A model generated the notes under the pieces. That model did no database searches and was not told where the DNA came from. It saw only the letters and a program-made list of their open reading frames with translations. A stretch of DNA of 64,000 nt from Bacteroidales bacterium (GTDB taxonomy: Bacteria; Bacteroidota; Bacteroidia; Bacteroidales; UBA932): assembly GCA_017430365.1 (NCBI GenBank), contig JAFRNC010000005.1, positions 124,001 through 188,000 of the forward strand. The letters are read 5' to 3'. Positions 34,657-43,454 of the stretch are shown piece after piece (the stretch's first letter is position 1; each line of letters starts with the position of its first letter). The position numbers and the translations under genes were made by a program.

Positions 34657-37600
34657 TCCTTTCTTCAAAAGCGGTCTACATAGCAAATGCAGTGAAGCGC
34701 GCCGCTGAAGGTGCGCTTCACGTCGTGATTGCAGGCACTAAGAAAGAGGCTTACTATGTAGCTTCCGACCTGGACAATTTCTTCTGCCAGGAAAACCTGT
34801 TTTACTTTCCTTCCACTCAGGAGAAATCGGAATACAAGAAAAATACAGCGCTTCTGCAGAGGACCGCGGCGCTTTCAGCCATAACACGATGGGAGAAGAG
34901 TCCTGAAGTTCCGAAAGATGGTAGTTATGTCATTTCAAAGGAGTTGTGGACCAAAGTTCCTGTCCGGTCTACGATTGTGGTGACATATACCGAAGCGGCT
35001 GCTGAACGGGTGCTACGTCCCAGGAAGATACGTGAATCTATCCTCACTTTGAGGAAAGGGGAATCGCTGTCGCATGAAGTCATCAGCGAAGTCCTCTTTG
35101 AAGAAGGATTCCGCAAAGCTGATTTTGTGACTGAACCCGGAGAATTCGCGCTGCGCGGTTCCCTCGTGGACATTTTTTCGTTTGCCGATGAAAAGCCTAT
35201 AAGAATAGACTTTTTCGGGGACGAGATAGAGTCGGTGCGTCATTTCAATCCCGACAACCAACTGTCCTACGGGGAGGCGATGGACACTGTTTCAATATAT
35301 CCGAATCTCGACGGCATAGGGGATGAGAAAGAATATGCTGCGTTCAACGACATATTGCCCGAAGGAACGACGGTCTGGGACATCAGGGACGATCTTCTGC
35401 AGAAAGAAGAGGGCAATATAATGCCCCAGCCTGCTTTCGCGAAGAATTTCGAGATGCTTTCCGATGACATAGTCCACAGGCAGATAGAAGGATACGAAGT
35501 AACCATCCTGTCTCCTAACGAAAGCCAGACACGCCGGCTCAGGGAAATACTCCGGAACGTGAAGCCCCATTTCCTTCCCGTTTCGCTCCATGAAGGATAT
35601 ATCGACAAGGATTCGAAGAAATGCTATTATACCGACCACCAGATATTCGAGCGTTATCACAAGCTGAACATACGCCGTCAGGTGGAAAGGTCCGAGCAGA
35701 TGACCATCAACGACCTGAATGCACTCAGGATAGGTGATTATGTGGTACATATCGACCATGGTGTAGGGCAGTACGGCGGATTGGTCAAGACTCATGTGGG
35801 AGACAGGACCCAGGAAGCTGTCAAACTGATCTACAAGGACGGTGACGTGGTCTTCGTCTCGATTCATTCCCTTCACAGGATATCGAAGTTCAAGTCGCGT
35901 GACGGAGAACCCCCGAAGATTTACAGGCTGGGAAGCAAGGCATGGGAAAACCTGAAACGAAATACGAAGTCGAAGGTCAAGGATATAGCCGAAGATCTGA
36001 TCAAACTCTATTCGGAGCGGCAGCAGGCCCGTGGATTCGCATTTTCACATGATTCCTTCATGCAGCACGAACTTGAATCGTCATTCATGTTCGAGGATAC
36101 TCCTGACCAGGCATCGGCTACCGAGGCGGTAAAAGCCGACATGGAGAGTCTCCATCCCATGGACCGTCTTGTGTGCGGCGACGTAGGCTTCGGAAAGACT
36201 GAAGTGGCGATAAGGGCCGCTTTCAAAGCCGTATGCGACAGCAAACAGGTGGCGGTCCTGGTTCCCACCACCATTCTTGCGCTGCAGCATTACCAGACTT
36301 TTTGTTCACGCCTGAAAGATTTCCCGGTTAATATCGATTATATAAGCCGTCTCCGTACGGCTAAGGATATCAAGAGGATAGGTGATAATCTCGCATCCGG
36401 AAAAACCGACATAGTGATCGGTACGCACAGGCTTCTCGGATCCGGCATCAGTTTCAAGGACCTGGGCCTTCTGATAATAGACGAGGAACAGAAGTTCGGA
36501 GTGGCCGCCAAGGAAAAGATACGGCAGATGAAGAGTTCCGTGGATACCCTTACGCTTACGGCGACTCCAATACCGCGCACCCTGCAGTTCTCGCTTCTGG
36601 GTGCCCGCGACCTTTCCATAATAAACACGCCTCCGCCGAACAGGATACCTGTGACCACGGAAGTCATCCGTTTCGACGAAGAGTATCTTTCCGACATCCT
36701 TTCCCGCGAACTGGAAAGGGGAGGACAGGTTTATTTCGTTCACAACAGGGTCGACGACATCATGGCTGTACGGGATATGCTTCACAGGATCTGCCCCAAG
36801 GCGGAGATCTGCGTCGCCCACGGCCAGATGGAACCGCGCGAACTCGAGGGGAAGGTACTCAAGTTCATCAATGGTGACTACGATATCCTCCTCTCCACGA
36901 CCATCATTGAAAACGGAATCGACATACCGAACGCAAACACCATGATAGTCGACCGCGCCCACCGTTTCGGACTGAGCGACCTCCATCAGCTCAGGGGCAG
37001 GGTGGGACGCAGCAACGTGAAGGCATACTGTTATCTCATAGTGCCTGAAGAAGAGACCCTTACCGACGATGCAAGGCGCAGGATACGTGCGCTCGAGGCT
37101 TTCAGCGACCTTGGAAGCGGATTCAATATCGCCATGCAGGACCTCGACATACGGGGTGCGGGCAACCTGCTGGGAGCCGAGCAGTCCGGTTTCATGGCGG
37201 AGATGGGATTCGAGACATACATGCGTATCCTTAAGGAGGCCATGAACGAACTTGCCCTCTCCAGGCCTGCCGGAGAGGACGAAAACCTTCCTCCGATCAA
37301 TTACGAACTCGATACGCAGGTGGACACCGACCTTGAACTTATGATTCCCGACAGCTATGTGAATGTTCCGAGCGAAAAGATCAGGCTTTACAAAGAACTG
37401 GACGGCATAAAGTCGGAGGACCTGCTGAAGCGTTTCACGGCAAATATTGCAGACAGGTTCGGATCTCCCGTGCCCAGACCGGTACTTGAACTCATAGATG
37501 TCGTGAGACTCAGGATGATGGCCGGAAAGATCGGTATAGAGAGGATAGTACTCAAGAACGGCATCATGCTTGCCTGGTTCATAGCAGAAAGGAATCACCC

Positions 37601-37760
37601 CTTCTTCCAGTCCGACCGCTTCGGGTCGCTGCTCCAGCAGATAGCCGCTCGGAAGTCCGGCATAAGCCTCCTCGAAAACAACGGAAAACTCTATTTCAAG
37701 GTTCCGGGCATAGATTCGGTCCAGGCCGCGACCAAGGTTATAGCATCGTTTTTGGTATAA
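34653..37760 (+). CDS. mfd: Transcription-repair coupling factor Mfd
   Basis: An SF2 translocase that removes stalled RNA polymerase and recruits UvrA. The protein is 1035 residues, about 75-110 shorter than usual, the shortfall being at the N-terminus. Visible in order are the UvrB-like N-terminal region, the RNA-polymerase-interacting domain RIGDYVVHIDHGVGQYGG (about 365), Walker A GDVGFGKTEVAIRAAF (about 508), DEEQKFGV, LTATPIPRTLQFSL, the helicase C motifs TTIIENGIDIPNANT and QLRGRVGRS, and a C-terminal TRCF domain. The ATG overlaps the previous stop (ATGA). Confidence 0.96.
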   Translation: MILSSKAVYIANAVKRAAEGALHVVIAGTKKEAYYVASDLDNFFCQENLFYFPSTQEKSEYKKNTALLQRTAALSAITRWEKSPEVPKDGSYVISKELWTKVPVRSTIVVTYTEAAAERVLRPRKIRESILTLRKGESLSHEVISEVLFEEGFRKADFVTEPGEFALRGSLVDIFSFADEKPIRIDFFGDEIESVRHFNPDNQLSYGEAMDTVSIYPNLDGIGDEKEYAAFNDILPEGTTVWDIRDDLLQKEEGNIMPQPAFAKNFEMLSDDIVHRQIEGYEVTILSPNESQTRRLREILRNVKPHFLPVSLHEGYIDKDSKKCYYTDHQIFERYHKLNIRRQVERSEQMTINDLNALRIGDYVVHIDHGVGQYGGLVKTHVGDRTQEAVKLIYKDGDVVFVSIHSLHRISKFKSRDGEPPKIYRLGSKAWENLKRNTKSKVKDIAEDLIKLYSERQQARGFAFSHDSFMQHELESSFMFEDTPDQASATEAVKADMESLHPMDRLVCGDVGFGKTEVAIRAAFKAVCDSKQVAVLVPTTILALQHYQTFCSRLKDFPVNIDYISRLRTAKDIKRIGDNLASGKTDIVIGTHRLLGSGISFKDLGLLIIDEEQKFGVAAKEKIRQMKSSVDTLTLTATPIPRTLQFSLLGARDLSIINTPPPNRIPVTTEVIRFDEEYLSDILSRELERGGQVYFVHNRVDDIMAVRDMLHRICPKAEICVAHGQMEPRELEGKVLKFINGDYDILLSTTIIENGIDIPNANTMIVDRAHRFGLSDLHQLRGRVGRSNVKAYCYLIVPEEETLTDDARRRIRALEAFSDLGSGFNIAMQDLDIRGAGNLLGAEQSGFMAEMGFETYMRILKEAMNELALSRPAGEDENLPPINYELDTQVDTDLELMIPDSYVNVPSEKIRLYKELDGIKSEDLLKRFTANIADRFGSPVPRPVLELIDVVRLRMMAGKIGIERIVLKNGIMLAWFIAERNHPFFQSDRFGSLLQQIAARKSGISLLENNGKLYFKVPGIDSVQAATKVIASFLV

Positions 37761-37782
37761 TCTTTGATTTTTGCTACATTTG
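37751..37782 (+). promoter_or_regulatory. Promoter of the envelope cluster
   Basis: TTTG (37751-37754), 20 bases, TACATTTG (37775-37782). The -33 element overlaps the end of mfd. Confidence 0.7.
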
Positions 37783-37803
37783 CAGTTCATGCATCGAAAG
37801 GCA

Positions 37804-39141
37804 ATGGTGAAAAAGATAACCCTGGCGACAGTAGCATTTCTTCTGATGGCGGTTTCGGCACTGCCTGCGGCAGCGCAGGACATACTTGCCGGAAACGGCT
37901 ATTCCCCGTATTCGCTCTTCGGTTTCGGGGATCCGGTTCGTCAGGGGAACGCATACAACCAGTCGATGGGCGGAATAGGGATCGGCGACCGCAACGTGCG
38001 CTATATCAATCTGCTCAATCCCGCCGCCATTACGGCACGCGAAGTCAAATCCTTCATGATGGATTTCGGCCTGGAGAACCGCAACACCCTCTATGAAGGC
38101 AATGCTGCCGCATCGATGGCCCAGAGCGCAAAGGGCGAACTCCGCTCAGCGAGCAACACTTTCAACATGCACCACATAGCCGCCACTCTTCCTATAGGTA
38201 CAATCGGTGCTTTCAAACTCGCAGTGATGCCTTACAGCACGGTATCCTACGATTTCCAGGCCGACGAAACATCGGATGAACTCATCGTAGAGGCGGGTGA
38301 TATCCGTTATTCCAAAAAGGGAAGGGGAGGTGTCTACCAGGCCGTACTTGGCACGGGCTTCACATTGTGGCGCAGGCTCAGCCTGGGAGCTGACCTGGAT
38401 TACTATTTCGGCAAGATAGACCGTTACTCCAGCGCTACGTTCACCACTAAATCTTCCTACCGTACAATCGAATCCGGATGGGCCGAAAATATCAGCTGTT
38501 TCGGTGGAAAGCTCGGAATCCAGTATACCCAGCCGATCACAAACGCGCTCAGCGCCGTCGCGGGGGCAACATACGGTTTCAGCAGCCGCCTGAAGGGCGG
38601 TCAGATCCGCTATGCTTTCGGAGAGACAAGCTCTTCCAAAGATACGGTCATCTACAACCGCAGCAGCCTTGAAAACTATCGCGTCCCCTCCGAAATCGGC
38701 GCCGGCATCAGCCTCCGCTATGCCGACGTATGGATGGCCGGGTTCGATTATGTCCGTCAGGACTGGAGCGGTACCGGGATGTCGGGCGCTCCGGGCGGGG
38801 AATACATTTTACAGACAGGAGTTGCACAGCAGTTCCGCGCCGGGTTCGAAGTAACGCCCAACCGTTACGATGTCAGGCACTGGCTCCGTACCCTCACTTA
38901 CCGTGCTGGTGCATACCATGAGCAGTCGCATCTGACGATAGGCGGTTCCCGCGTCACCTCAACCGGTTTCACGCTTGGTGTCGGCATACCTGTATACCGG
39001 TATTACAATAGCATAAACCTCGGTATCGATGTCGGCCAGAGAGGCACCCTGACCAATAATCTTATCAGGGAGCGTTATTTTTTATTCACGATTTCGTTCA
39101 ATTTGCACGATATTTGGTTCATCCCTACATTGTACAACTAA
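37804..39141 (+). CDS. Outer-membrane beta-barrel protein, unknown function
   Basis: A 445-residue exported protein with signal peptide MVKKITLATVAFLLMAVSALPAAAQ. After NGYSPYSLFGFGDPVRQGNAY, the chain shows many amphipathic beta strands with aromatic girdles and ends in an aromatic strand (RYFLFTISFNLHDIWFIP), as expected for an outer-membrane barrel. It looks like the barrel protein that, as I recall, sits upstream of lptC in many Bacteroidetes. The start at 37804 was chosen for the signal peptide; ATG at 37789 would add five residues. It heads a run with a TPR protein, lptC and a PpiD-like gene. Confidence 0.8.
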   Translation: MVKKITLATVAFLLMAVSALPAAAQDILAGNGYSPYSLFGFGDPVRQGNAYNQSMGGIGIGDRNVRYINLLNPAAITAREVKSFMMDFGLENRNTLYEGNAAASMAQSAKGELRSASNTFNMHHIAATLPIGTIGAFKLAVMPYSTVSYDFQADETSDELIVEAGDIRYSKKGRGGVYQAVLGTGFTLWRRLSLGADLDYYFGKIDRYSSATFTTKSSYRTIESGWAENISCFGGKLGIQYTQPITNALSAVAGATYGFSSRLKGGQIRYAFGETSSSKDTVIYNRSSLENYRVPSEIGAGISLRYADVWMAGFDYVRQDWSGTGMSGAPGGEYILQTGVAQQFRAGFEVTPNRYDVRHWLRTLTYRAGAYHEQSHLTIGGSRVTSTGFTLGVGIPVYRYYNSINLGIDVGQRGTLTNNLIRERYFLFTISFNLHDIWFIPTLYN

Positions 39142-39147
39142 AATTGC

Positions 39148-39155
39148 TAAATTTG
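39148..39155 (+). promoter_or_regulatory. Promoter -7 box before the TPR gene
   Basis: TAAATTTG lies 19 bases before the ATG at 39175. No TTTG at the expected distance, so this may be an internal promoter. Confidence 0.5.
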
Positions 39156-39174
39156 CCATTAAACTGAATAAACG

Positions 39175-40485
39175 ATGAAAAAGATTGCCATCATTCTGCT
39201 TACCCTGGTGTTTGCCATTCCCACCTTCGCCCAGGGACGTTACGGAAAGGACAGCGCCGAGTGCGTGAAATACCTTTCCTACTATTCCGAACTCGTGAAG
39301 CAAAAGAATTTGGCGGACGCGGCACCGTTCTGGCGCCAGGCCTTCAGCCTCTGCCCTCCGACGGCGAACCAGAACATGCTTATCAACGGCCAGTCGATAA
39401 TGCGTTACGAAATTTCGAAGAACAAGAAGGATCCCGCCCGCGTCAAGGAGCTTGTGGATACGCTTCTGATGCTGAGTGATATCCGTGCGCAGTATTATCC
39501 GAAGTATGCCGTCAAGAGCATGGACAACAAGGCGATCGACGTGGTCAACTACCTTGGAAACGACTATGAGGCCCAGTACAAGCAGCTGACCGACATCCTC
39601 AACAATATCAAGGGCGAGGCGAGCCCGGCTGCATTCGTGACCCAGATGAAGGCCGCGGTCGAAATGTACCGCAACCAGAAACTCGGTCCCGAAGAGGTGA
39701 TGAACAACTACACCACCATGGCCGAATACCTCGACCAGAAGATCGATTCGAGCAACGATCCCGAATACCGCAGCGCGAAGCAGGATGTAGAGAGCCTATT
39801 CATCGACAGCGGCGTGGCTTCCTGCGACAACCTGGTCGCCCTCTATACCCCCCGCTTCCAGGCCAGCCCCAACGACGAGGCGCTCCTGACCAACATGGTC
39901 AAGATGCTTTCCAAGAGCGAATGCATGAACACCGACCTCTTCCTGCAGTCGATCGTAGCCCTCAACGAGATCAATCCTACCGCCAGCTCGGTCTACGGCC
40001 TCTACAAGCTGTATTCCTCCAAGGACGAGAACACGAAGGCCGCCGAATCCCTTGAAAGGGCCATCAGCCTCCTCAATCCGGAAGATGTCCAGACCAAGGC
40101 CGACTACACCTTCGAGCTCGCCACCTACTACTTCAAGAAGTGCGGCAAGGCCGCTTCCGCAGTAGCCAAGGCAAAGGAAGCCGCCGAGATGAACGAGACT
40201 TACCGCGGCAAGGCCAACCTCCTCATCGGAACGATCTGGGGTTCGCAGAAATGCGGTGGCGACGAAGTCAGCAGCAGGGCACACTTCTGGGTGGCTGTCG
40301 ACTACCTGCAGAGGGCTGCATCCGATCCTTCCGTGGCAGAAGAAGCCAACAGCCTGGCAGCACAGTACCGCCGCTACTTCCCGAAGACCGAGGACGCATT
40401 CTTCCTTGACATCACCGACGGCAGCAGCTATACCGTCAGCTGCGGCGGCATGACCGAACGCACTACAGTCCGCACCAACAAATAA
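39175..40485 (+). CDS. Periplasmic TPR-repeat protein
   Basis: A 436-residue exported protein with signal peptide MKKIAIILLTLVFAIPTFAQ. The remainder is all-helical with TPR-like units, for example TAKAAESLERAISLLNPED with TFELATYYFKKCGKAASAVA and AKEAAEMNETYRGKANLLIG. It probably scaffolds protein contacts in the periplasm. It sits between the barrel protein (33 bases upstream) and lptC, which starts directly after its stop. The partner is not known. Confidence 0.82.
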   Translation: MKKIAIILLTLVFAIPTFAQGRYGKDSAECVKYLSYYSELVKQKNLADAAPFWRQAFSLCPPTANQNMLINGQSIMRYEISKNKKDPARVKELVDTLLMLSDIRAQYYPKYAVKSMDNKAIDVVNYLGNDYEAQYKQLTDILNNIKGEASPAAFVTQMKAAVEMYRNQKLGPEEVMNNYTTMAEYLDQKIDSSNDPEYRSAKQDVESLFIDSGVASCDNLVALYTPRFQASPNDEALLTNMVKMLSKSECMNTDLFLQSIVALNEINPTASSVYGLYKLYSSKDENTKAAESLERAISLLNPEDVQTKADYTFELATYYFKKCGKAASAVAKAKEAAEMNETYRGKANLLIGTIWGSQKCGGDEVSSRAHFWVAVDYLQRAASDPSVAEEANSLAAQYRRYFPKTEDAFFLDITDGSSYTVSCGGMTERTTVRTNK

Positions 40486-41121
40486 TTGAGCCGGACGCTT
40501 CATACGACACTCATGTGGGTGGCCGCCGTATTTGCGGCGGCCACCTTCTCTTTTTCCTGCAAGGAACCGGAATCGCCTGAATTCGACTTCGAGAAGACCC
40601 CCGTACAGGTTGTCCATGACATGCAGATACTGCAGACGGACAAGGGTGAGGCCGAGATGAGGATGCATGCGCCGCTCATGGAGCGGTACTCTTTTTTCAA
40701 GGATTCCGTCCAGCAGTCATACGAGCTTTACAGCGACGGCTTCTTCGTCGACGCCTATACTCCAAACGGCGAGCTCGAAACCACCATCACGGCCGAGCAG
40801 GCCAAACATGTGACCACGGTTGACCGGGAATCATGGAGCGCTTTCGGAAACGTGGTGATAATCAATCATATAAAGGGTGAAAAAATGGAGACGGACACCC
40901 TTTACTGGAACAAAGCCGAACATCAGATATACACCGACTGCTATGTACGTCTGACTTCCGACAGCGGCCAGCTCCAGGGATTCGGGATGACCTCCGATGA
41001 ACGTGCGCGCAACTCGGTCATTCTCCGTCCTTTCGACTGGTACACGGTCGAACGCGATTCCACTTACAGGTATGTCGATACCGTCAACGTGATGGGACCG
41101 CAGAAAATTGTGAAAAAATAG
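40486..41121 (+). CDS. lptC: LPS export protein LptC (lipoprotein form)
   Basis: LptC links the LptB2FG pump to the LptA bridge in lipopolysaccharide export. The protein is 211 residues. The block ITAEQAKHVTTVDRESWSAFGNVVIINHIKGEKMETDTLYWNK is typical of the LptC/OstA fold. A lipobox (FSFSC) follows the hydrophobic segment, as in Bacteroidetes. The start is taken as TTG at 40486, directly after the upstream TAA, which supplies Arg in the n-region; ATG at 40513 is the alternative. A stem-forming T-rich tract and a new promoter follow. Confidence 0.85.
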   Translation: MSRTLHTTLMWVAAVFAAATFSFSCKEPESPEFDFEKTPVQVVHDMQILQTDKGEAEMRMHAPLMERYSFFKDSVQQSYELYSDGFFVDAYTPNGELETTITAEQAKHVTTVDRESWSAFGNVVIINHIKGEKMETDTLYWNKAEHQIYTDCYVRLTSDSGQLQGFGMTSDERARNSVILRPFDWYTVERDSTYRYVDTVNVMGPQKIVKK

Positions 41122-41159
41122 CTTTTTTTCACTTTTCGGACGCAACGTTTTACCCCCCT

Positions 41160-41193
41160 TTTGCATCTATTATCTGATTTTTGTGTACTTTTG
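41160..41193 (+). promoter_or_regulatory. Promoter of the PpiD-like gene
   Basis: TTTG (41160-41163), 22 bases, TACTTTTG (41186-41193). The leader would be about 65 bases. Confidence 0.55.
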
Positions 41194-41261
41194 CAGTTCC
41201 TTCCGCAGAAGGGCTGATTTGAAAATTACACAAAGATTAATAACTAAAAACTAAACGTAAA

Positions 41262-43319
41262 ATGGCGGTATTAGAGAAAATTCGCGTCAAATTCGGTATT
41301 TTGATCACGGTTCTCGTCGCGCTGGCCCTGTTGTCGTTCATACTTGATCCCCAGACACTTCGTTCAGCCGCCGACCGGTTCTCTTCAGATAACAAAGTAG
41401 GTTCCATGAACGGAAAGTCCATTTCCTACAGGGAGTACTACGAACAGCTCAACAACATGACCGAGCTTGCAAAGCTCATGGGTCAGAACCCCTCTTCGGA
41501 GGAGCAGCAGGCGCAGCTGCGCGATGCGGCCTGGCATTCCATTTACGAAAACGAAGTATTCATTCCCAAGGCGACCGCCGCGGGTCTCTATGTAGGTGAA
41601 GACGAGATGATCGACCTGACCCAGGGTTCGAACATTTCCCCCGTGCTGATGCAGCAGCCCATGTTCCTCGATGCCAACGGCAATTTCAGCCGTGAGGCGC
41701 TCGTCAGTTTCGTGCAGTCGATCGACGCCGACCAGAGCGGTTCATACTCGGCATACTGGTCTTTCCTCGAGGAGAGCGTCTACCGCGAACAGCTCCTCGC
41801 CAAATACGCCTCGCTCGTCCAGAACAGCGATTTCCTCACCGATCTTGAGAAAGAGCGCCTCGTAGCCGAAGGCAACGTGACCGCCGACGTGGATTTCGTC
41901 TTCGTTCCCGTTTCCTTCCTTCAGGACAGCACCGTAACTGTAAGTGACGAAGAGATCCGTTCCTACTATAACGAGCACAAGGAAGGTTTCCGCCAGCCGG
42001 ACAACCGCGACATCGAATATGTGATGTGGGAAGTCGTTCCTTCGGATTTCGACCTTTCCGACGCCCGCGCTGAATTCGACGAACTTTACAAGGAGTTTGC
42101 AACCGACGACAATCTCAAGGCTTTCGTCACCCTTCATTCCGACAGCAAGTGGAATCCCTACTACTATACTGAAGACCAGCTCGCAGCCAATCCCGAATTC
42201 CAGGAGACGGCGTTCCACGCTCCCATGGGTACTGTCAGCCCCGTCGTCACTGAAAACAATACTATCGGAGCCGTACGTGTCACCGATGTCCGCAACATGG
42301 CTGATTCCGCCCATGTTTTCTACAAGGTCTTCGCGATTGACAAGGAGCAGGAGGCCGACGAATTCCTCGCACAGCAGTCCCGCAGGGTCGAAGAGTCCGA
42401 ATTCACCGAAATGGGCTGGCTGACCCAGGAAATCATCCTGAGCAACGGCCTTTCAGACTTCAGCCCCGTGTTCGACACCGACCGCAAGGTCATCAAGGTA
42501 AAGAGCACCGCAAATCAGGCGGTCTTCGTGCTTTATGTTCCCGAGAAGACCCGTCCTGTCAAGAAAGTCCAGCTCGCGACTCTGCTCAAGAACGTCCTTC
42601 CTTCCGACGAGACCTACCGCGACTTCCAGATGAAGGCCGTGGAGTTCGCCGACGCCTGCGACGGCAAGTACGACAAGTTCCAGAAGCTGGCCCTCGAGCA
42701 GAACCTGCCCGTCATACCTATTAATAATATGGTGCAGTCCAACCGCCGCATCGGCCCGGCCGATAATGCCAGGGAAGTGGTCTCATGGGTATTCGACAAG
42801 AAGACGAAAGCGGGTGACGTTTCGGACCTTAAGATAGTTGACAACAAGTATTACTTCGTTACCGCCGTGACGAAGACCCGCAAAGAAGGCTACGTCGACG
42901 TCAAGGAGGTTGCCTCCCAGATAAAGACCATACTCTCGGCCCGTAAGTCCGTCGAGAAGAAGAAAGCCGAGGTGGAGAAACAGATTGCAGGCCTTACGGA
43001 TCTCGAGCAGATCGCCGAGACCCTCGGAACGACCGTAAGCCATTATCCCGGCCTCTCGTTCGCCTCGTCCCAGCTGAACCAGACCGATCCCGCCCTGTCG
43101 GGAGCCGTAGCCGTTGCCGATGAAGGGAAAATCGGTGTCGTCGGAGGCAATCTGGGCGTATATGTCTATGACGTGACCGCGCGCAATACCGGCACCTTCT
43201 TCTCCGAAGCTGACGCACAGACGCAGCTGGCGCGTAACGCATCGTACCACAACTCGATCCTGCAAAGTGTAATTGCCAATGAAGCAGAAATAAAGGACAA
43301 CAGGGCCAGATTTTTTTAA
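41262..43319 (+). CDS. PpiD/SurA-like periplasmic chaperone (peptidyl-prolyl isomerase family)
   Basis: A 685-residue protein anchored by one N-terminal transmembrane segment (FGILITVLVALALLSFIL) with the body in the periplasm. Residues 45-220 match the SurA N-terminal chaperone fold (NGKSISYREYYEQLNNMTE, AWHSIYENEVFIPKA). Parvulin-like segments follow (about 340-460, with DEFLAQQSRRVEESEFTEMGWLTQE), then a C-terminal part. It should assist folding of outer-membrane proteins. The isomerase signature is weak, so enzyme activity is uncertain. It follows lptC in the envelope cluster but has its own promoter. Confidence 0.87.
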   Translation: MAVLEKIRVKFGILITVLVALALLSFILDPQTLRSAADRFSSDNKVGSMNGKSISYREYYEQLNNMTELAKLMGQNPSSEEQQAQLRDAAWHSIYENEVFIPKATAAGLYVGEDEMIDLTQGSNISPVLMQQPMFLDANGNFSREALVSFVQSIDADQSGSYSAYWSFLEESVYREQLLAKYASLVQNSDFLTDLEKERLVAEGNVTADVDFVFVPVSFLQDSTVTVSDEEIRSYYNEHKEGFRQPDNRDIEYVMWEVVPSDFDLSDARAEFDELYKEFATDDNLKAFVTLHSDSKWNPYYYTEDQLAANPEFQETAFHAPMGTVSPVVTENNTIGAVRVTDVRNMADSAHVFYKVFAIDKEQEADEFLAQQSRRVEESEFTEMGWLTQEIILSNGLSDFSPVFDTDRKVIKVKSTANQAVFVLYVPEKTRPVKKVQLATLLKNVLPSDETYRDFQMKAVEFADACDGKYDKFQKLALEQNLPVIPINNMVQSNRRIGPADNAREVVSWVFDKKTKAGDVSDLKIVDNKYYFVTAVTKTRKEGYVDVKEVASQIKTILSARKSVEKKKAEVEKQIAGLTDLEQIAETLGTTVSHYPGLSFASSQLNQTDPALSGAVAVADEGKIGVVGGNLGVYVYDVTARNTGTFFSEADAQTQLARNASYHNSILQSVIANEAEIKDNRARFF

Positions 43320-43356
43320 CATTTTATCAACAACCCGTTGAAAAAAAGCCCGAAAA

Positions 43357-43388
43357 TTTGGACAATCAAAATATATTGCCTAATTTTG
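43357..43388 (+). promoter_or_regulatory. Promoter of the coiled-coil lipoprotein gene
   Basis: TTTG (43357-43360), 20 bases, TAATTTTG (43381-43388), an exact Bacteroidetes promoter with a leader of about 60 AT-rich bases. Confidence 0.7.
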
Positions 43389-43454
43389 AGGCGATAAACT
43401 GTGTCGATATTTTTATGTTTAACCAAAAATAAACACACTTAACAAAATTTTTTT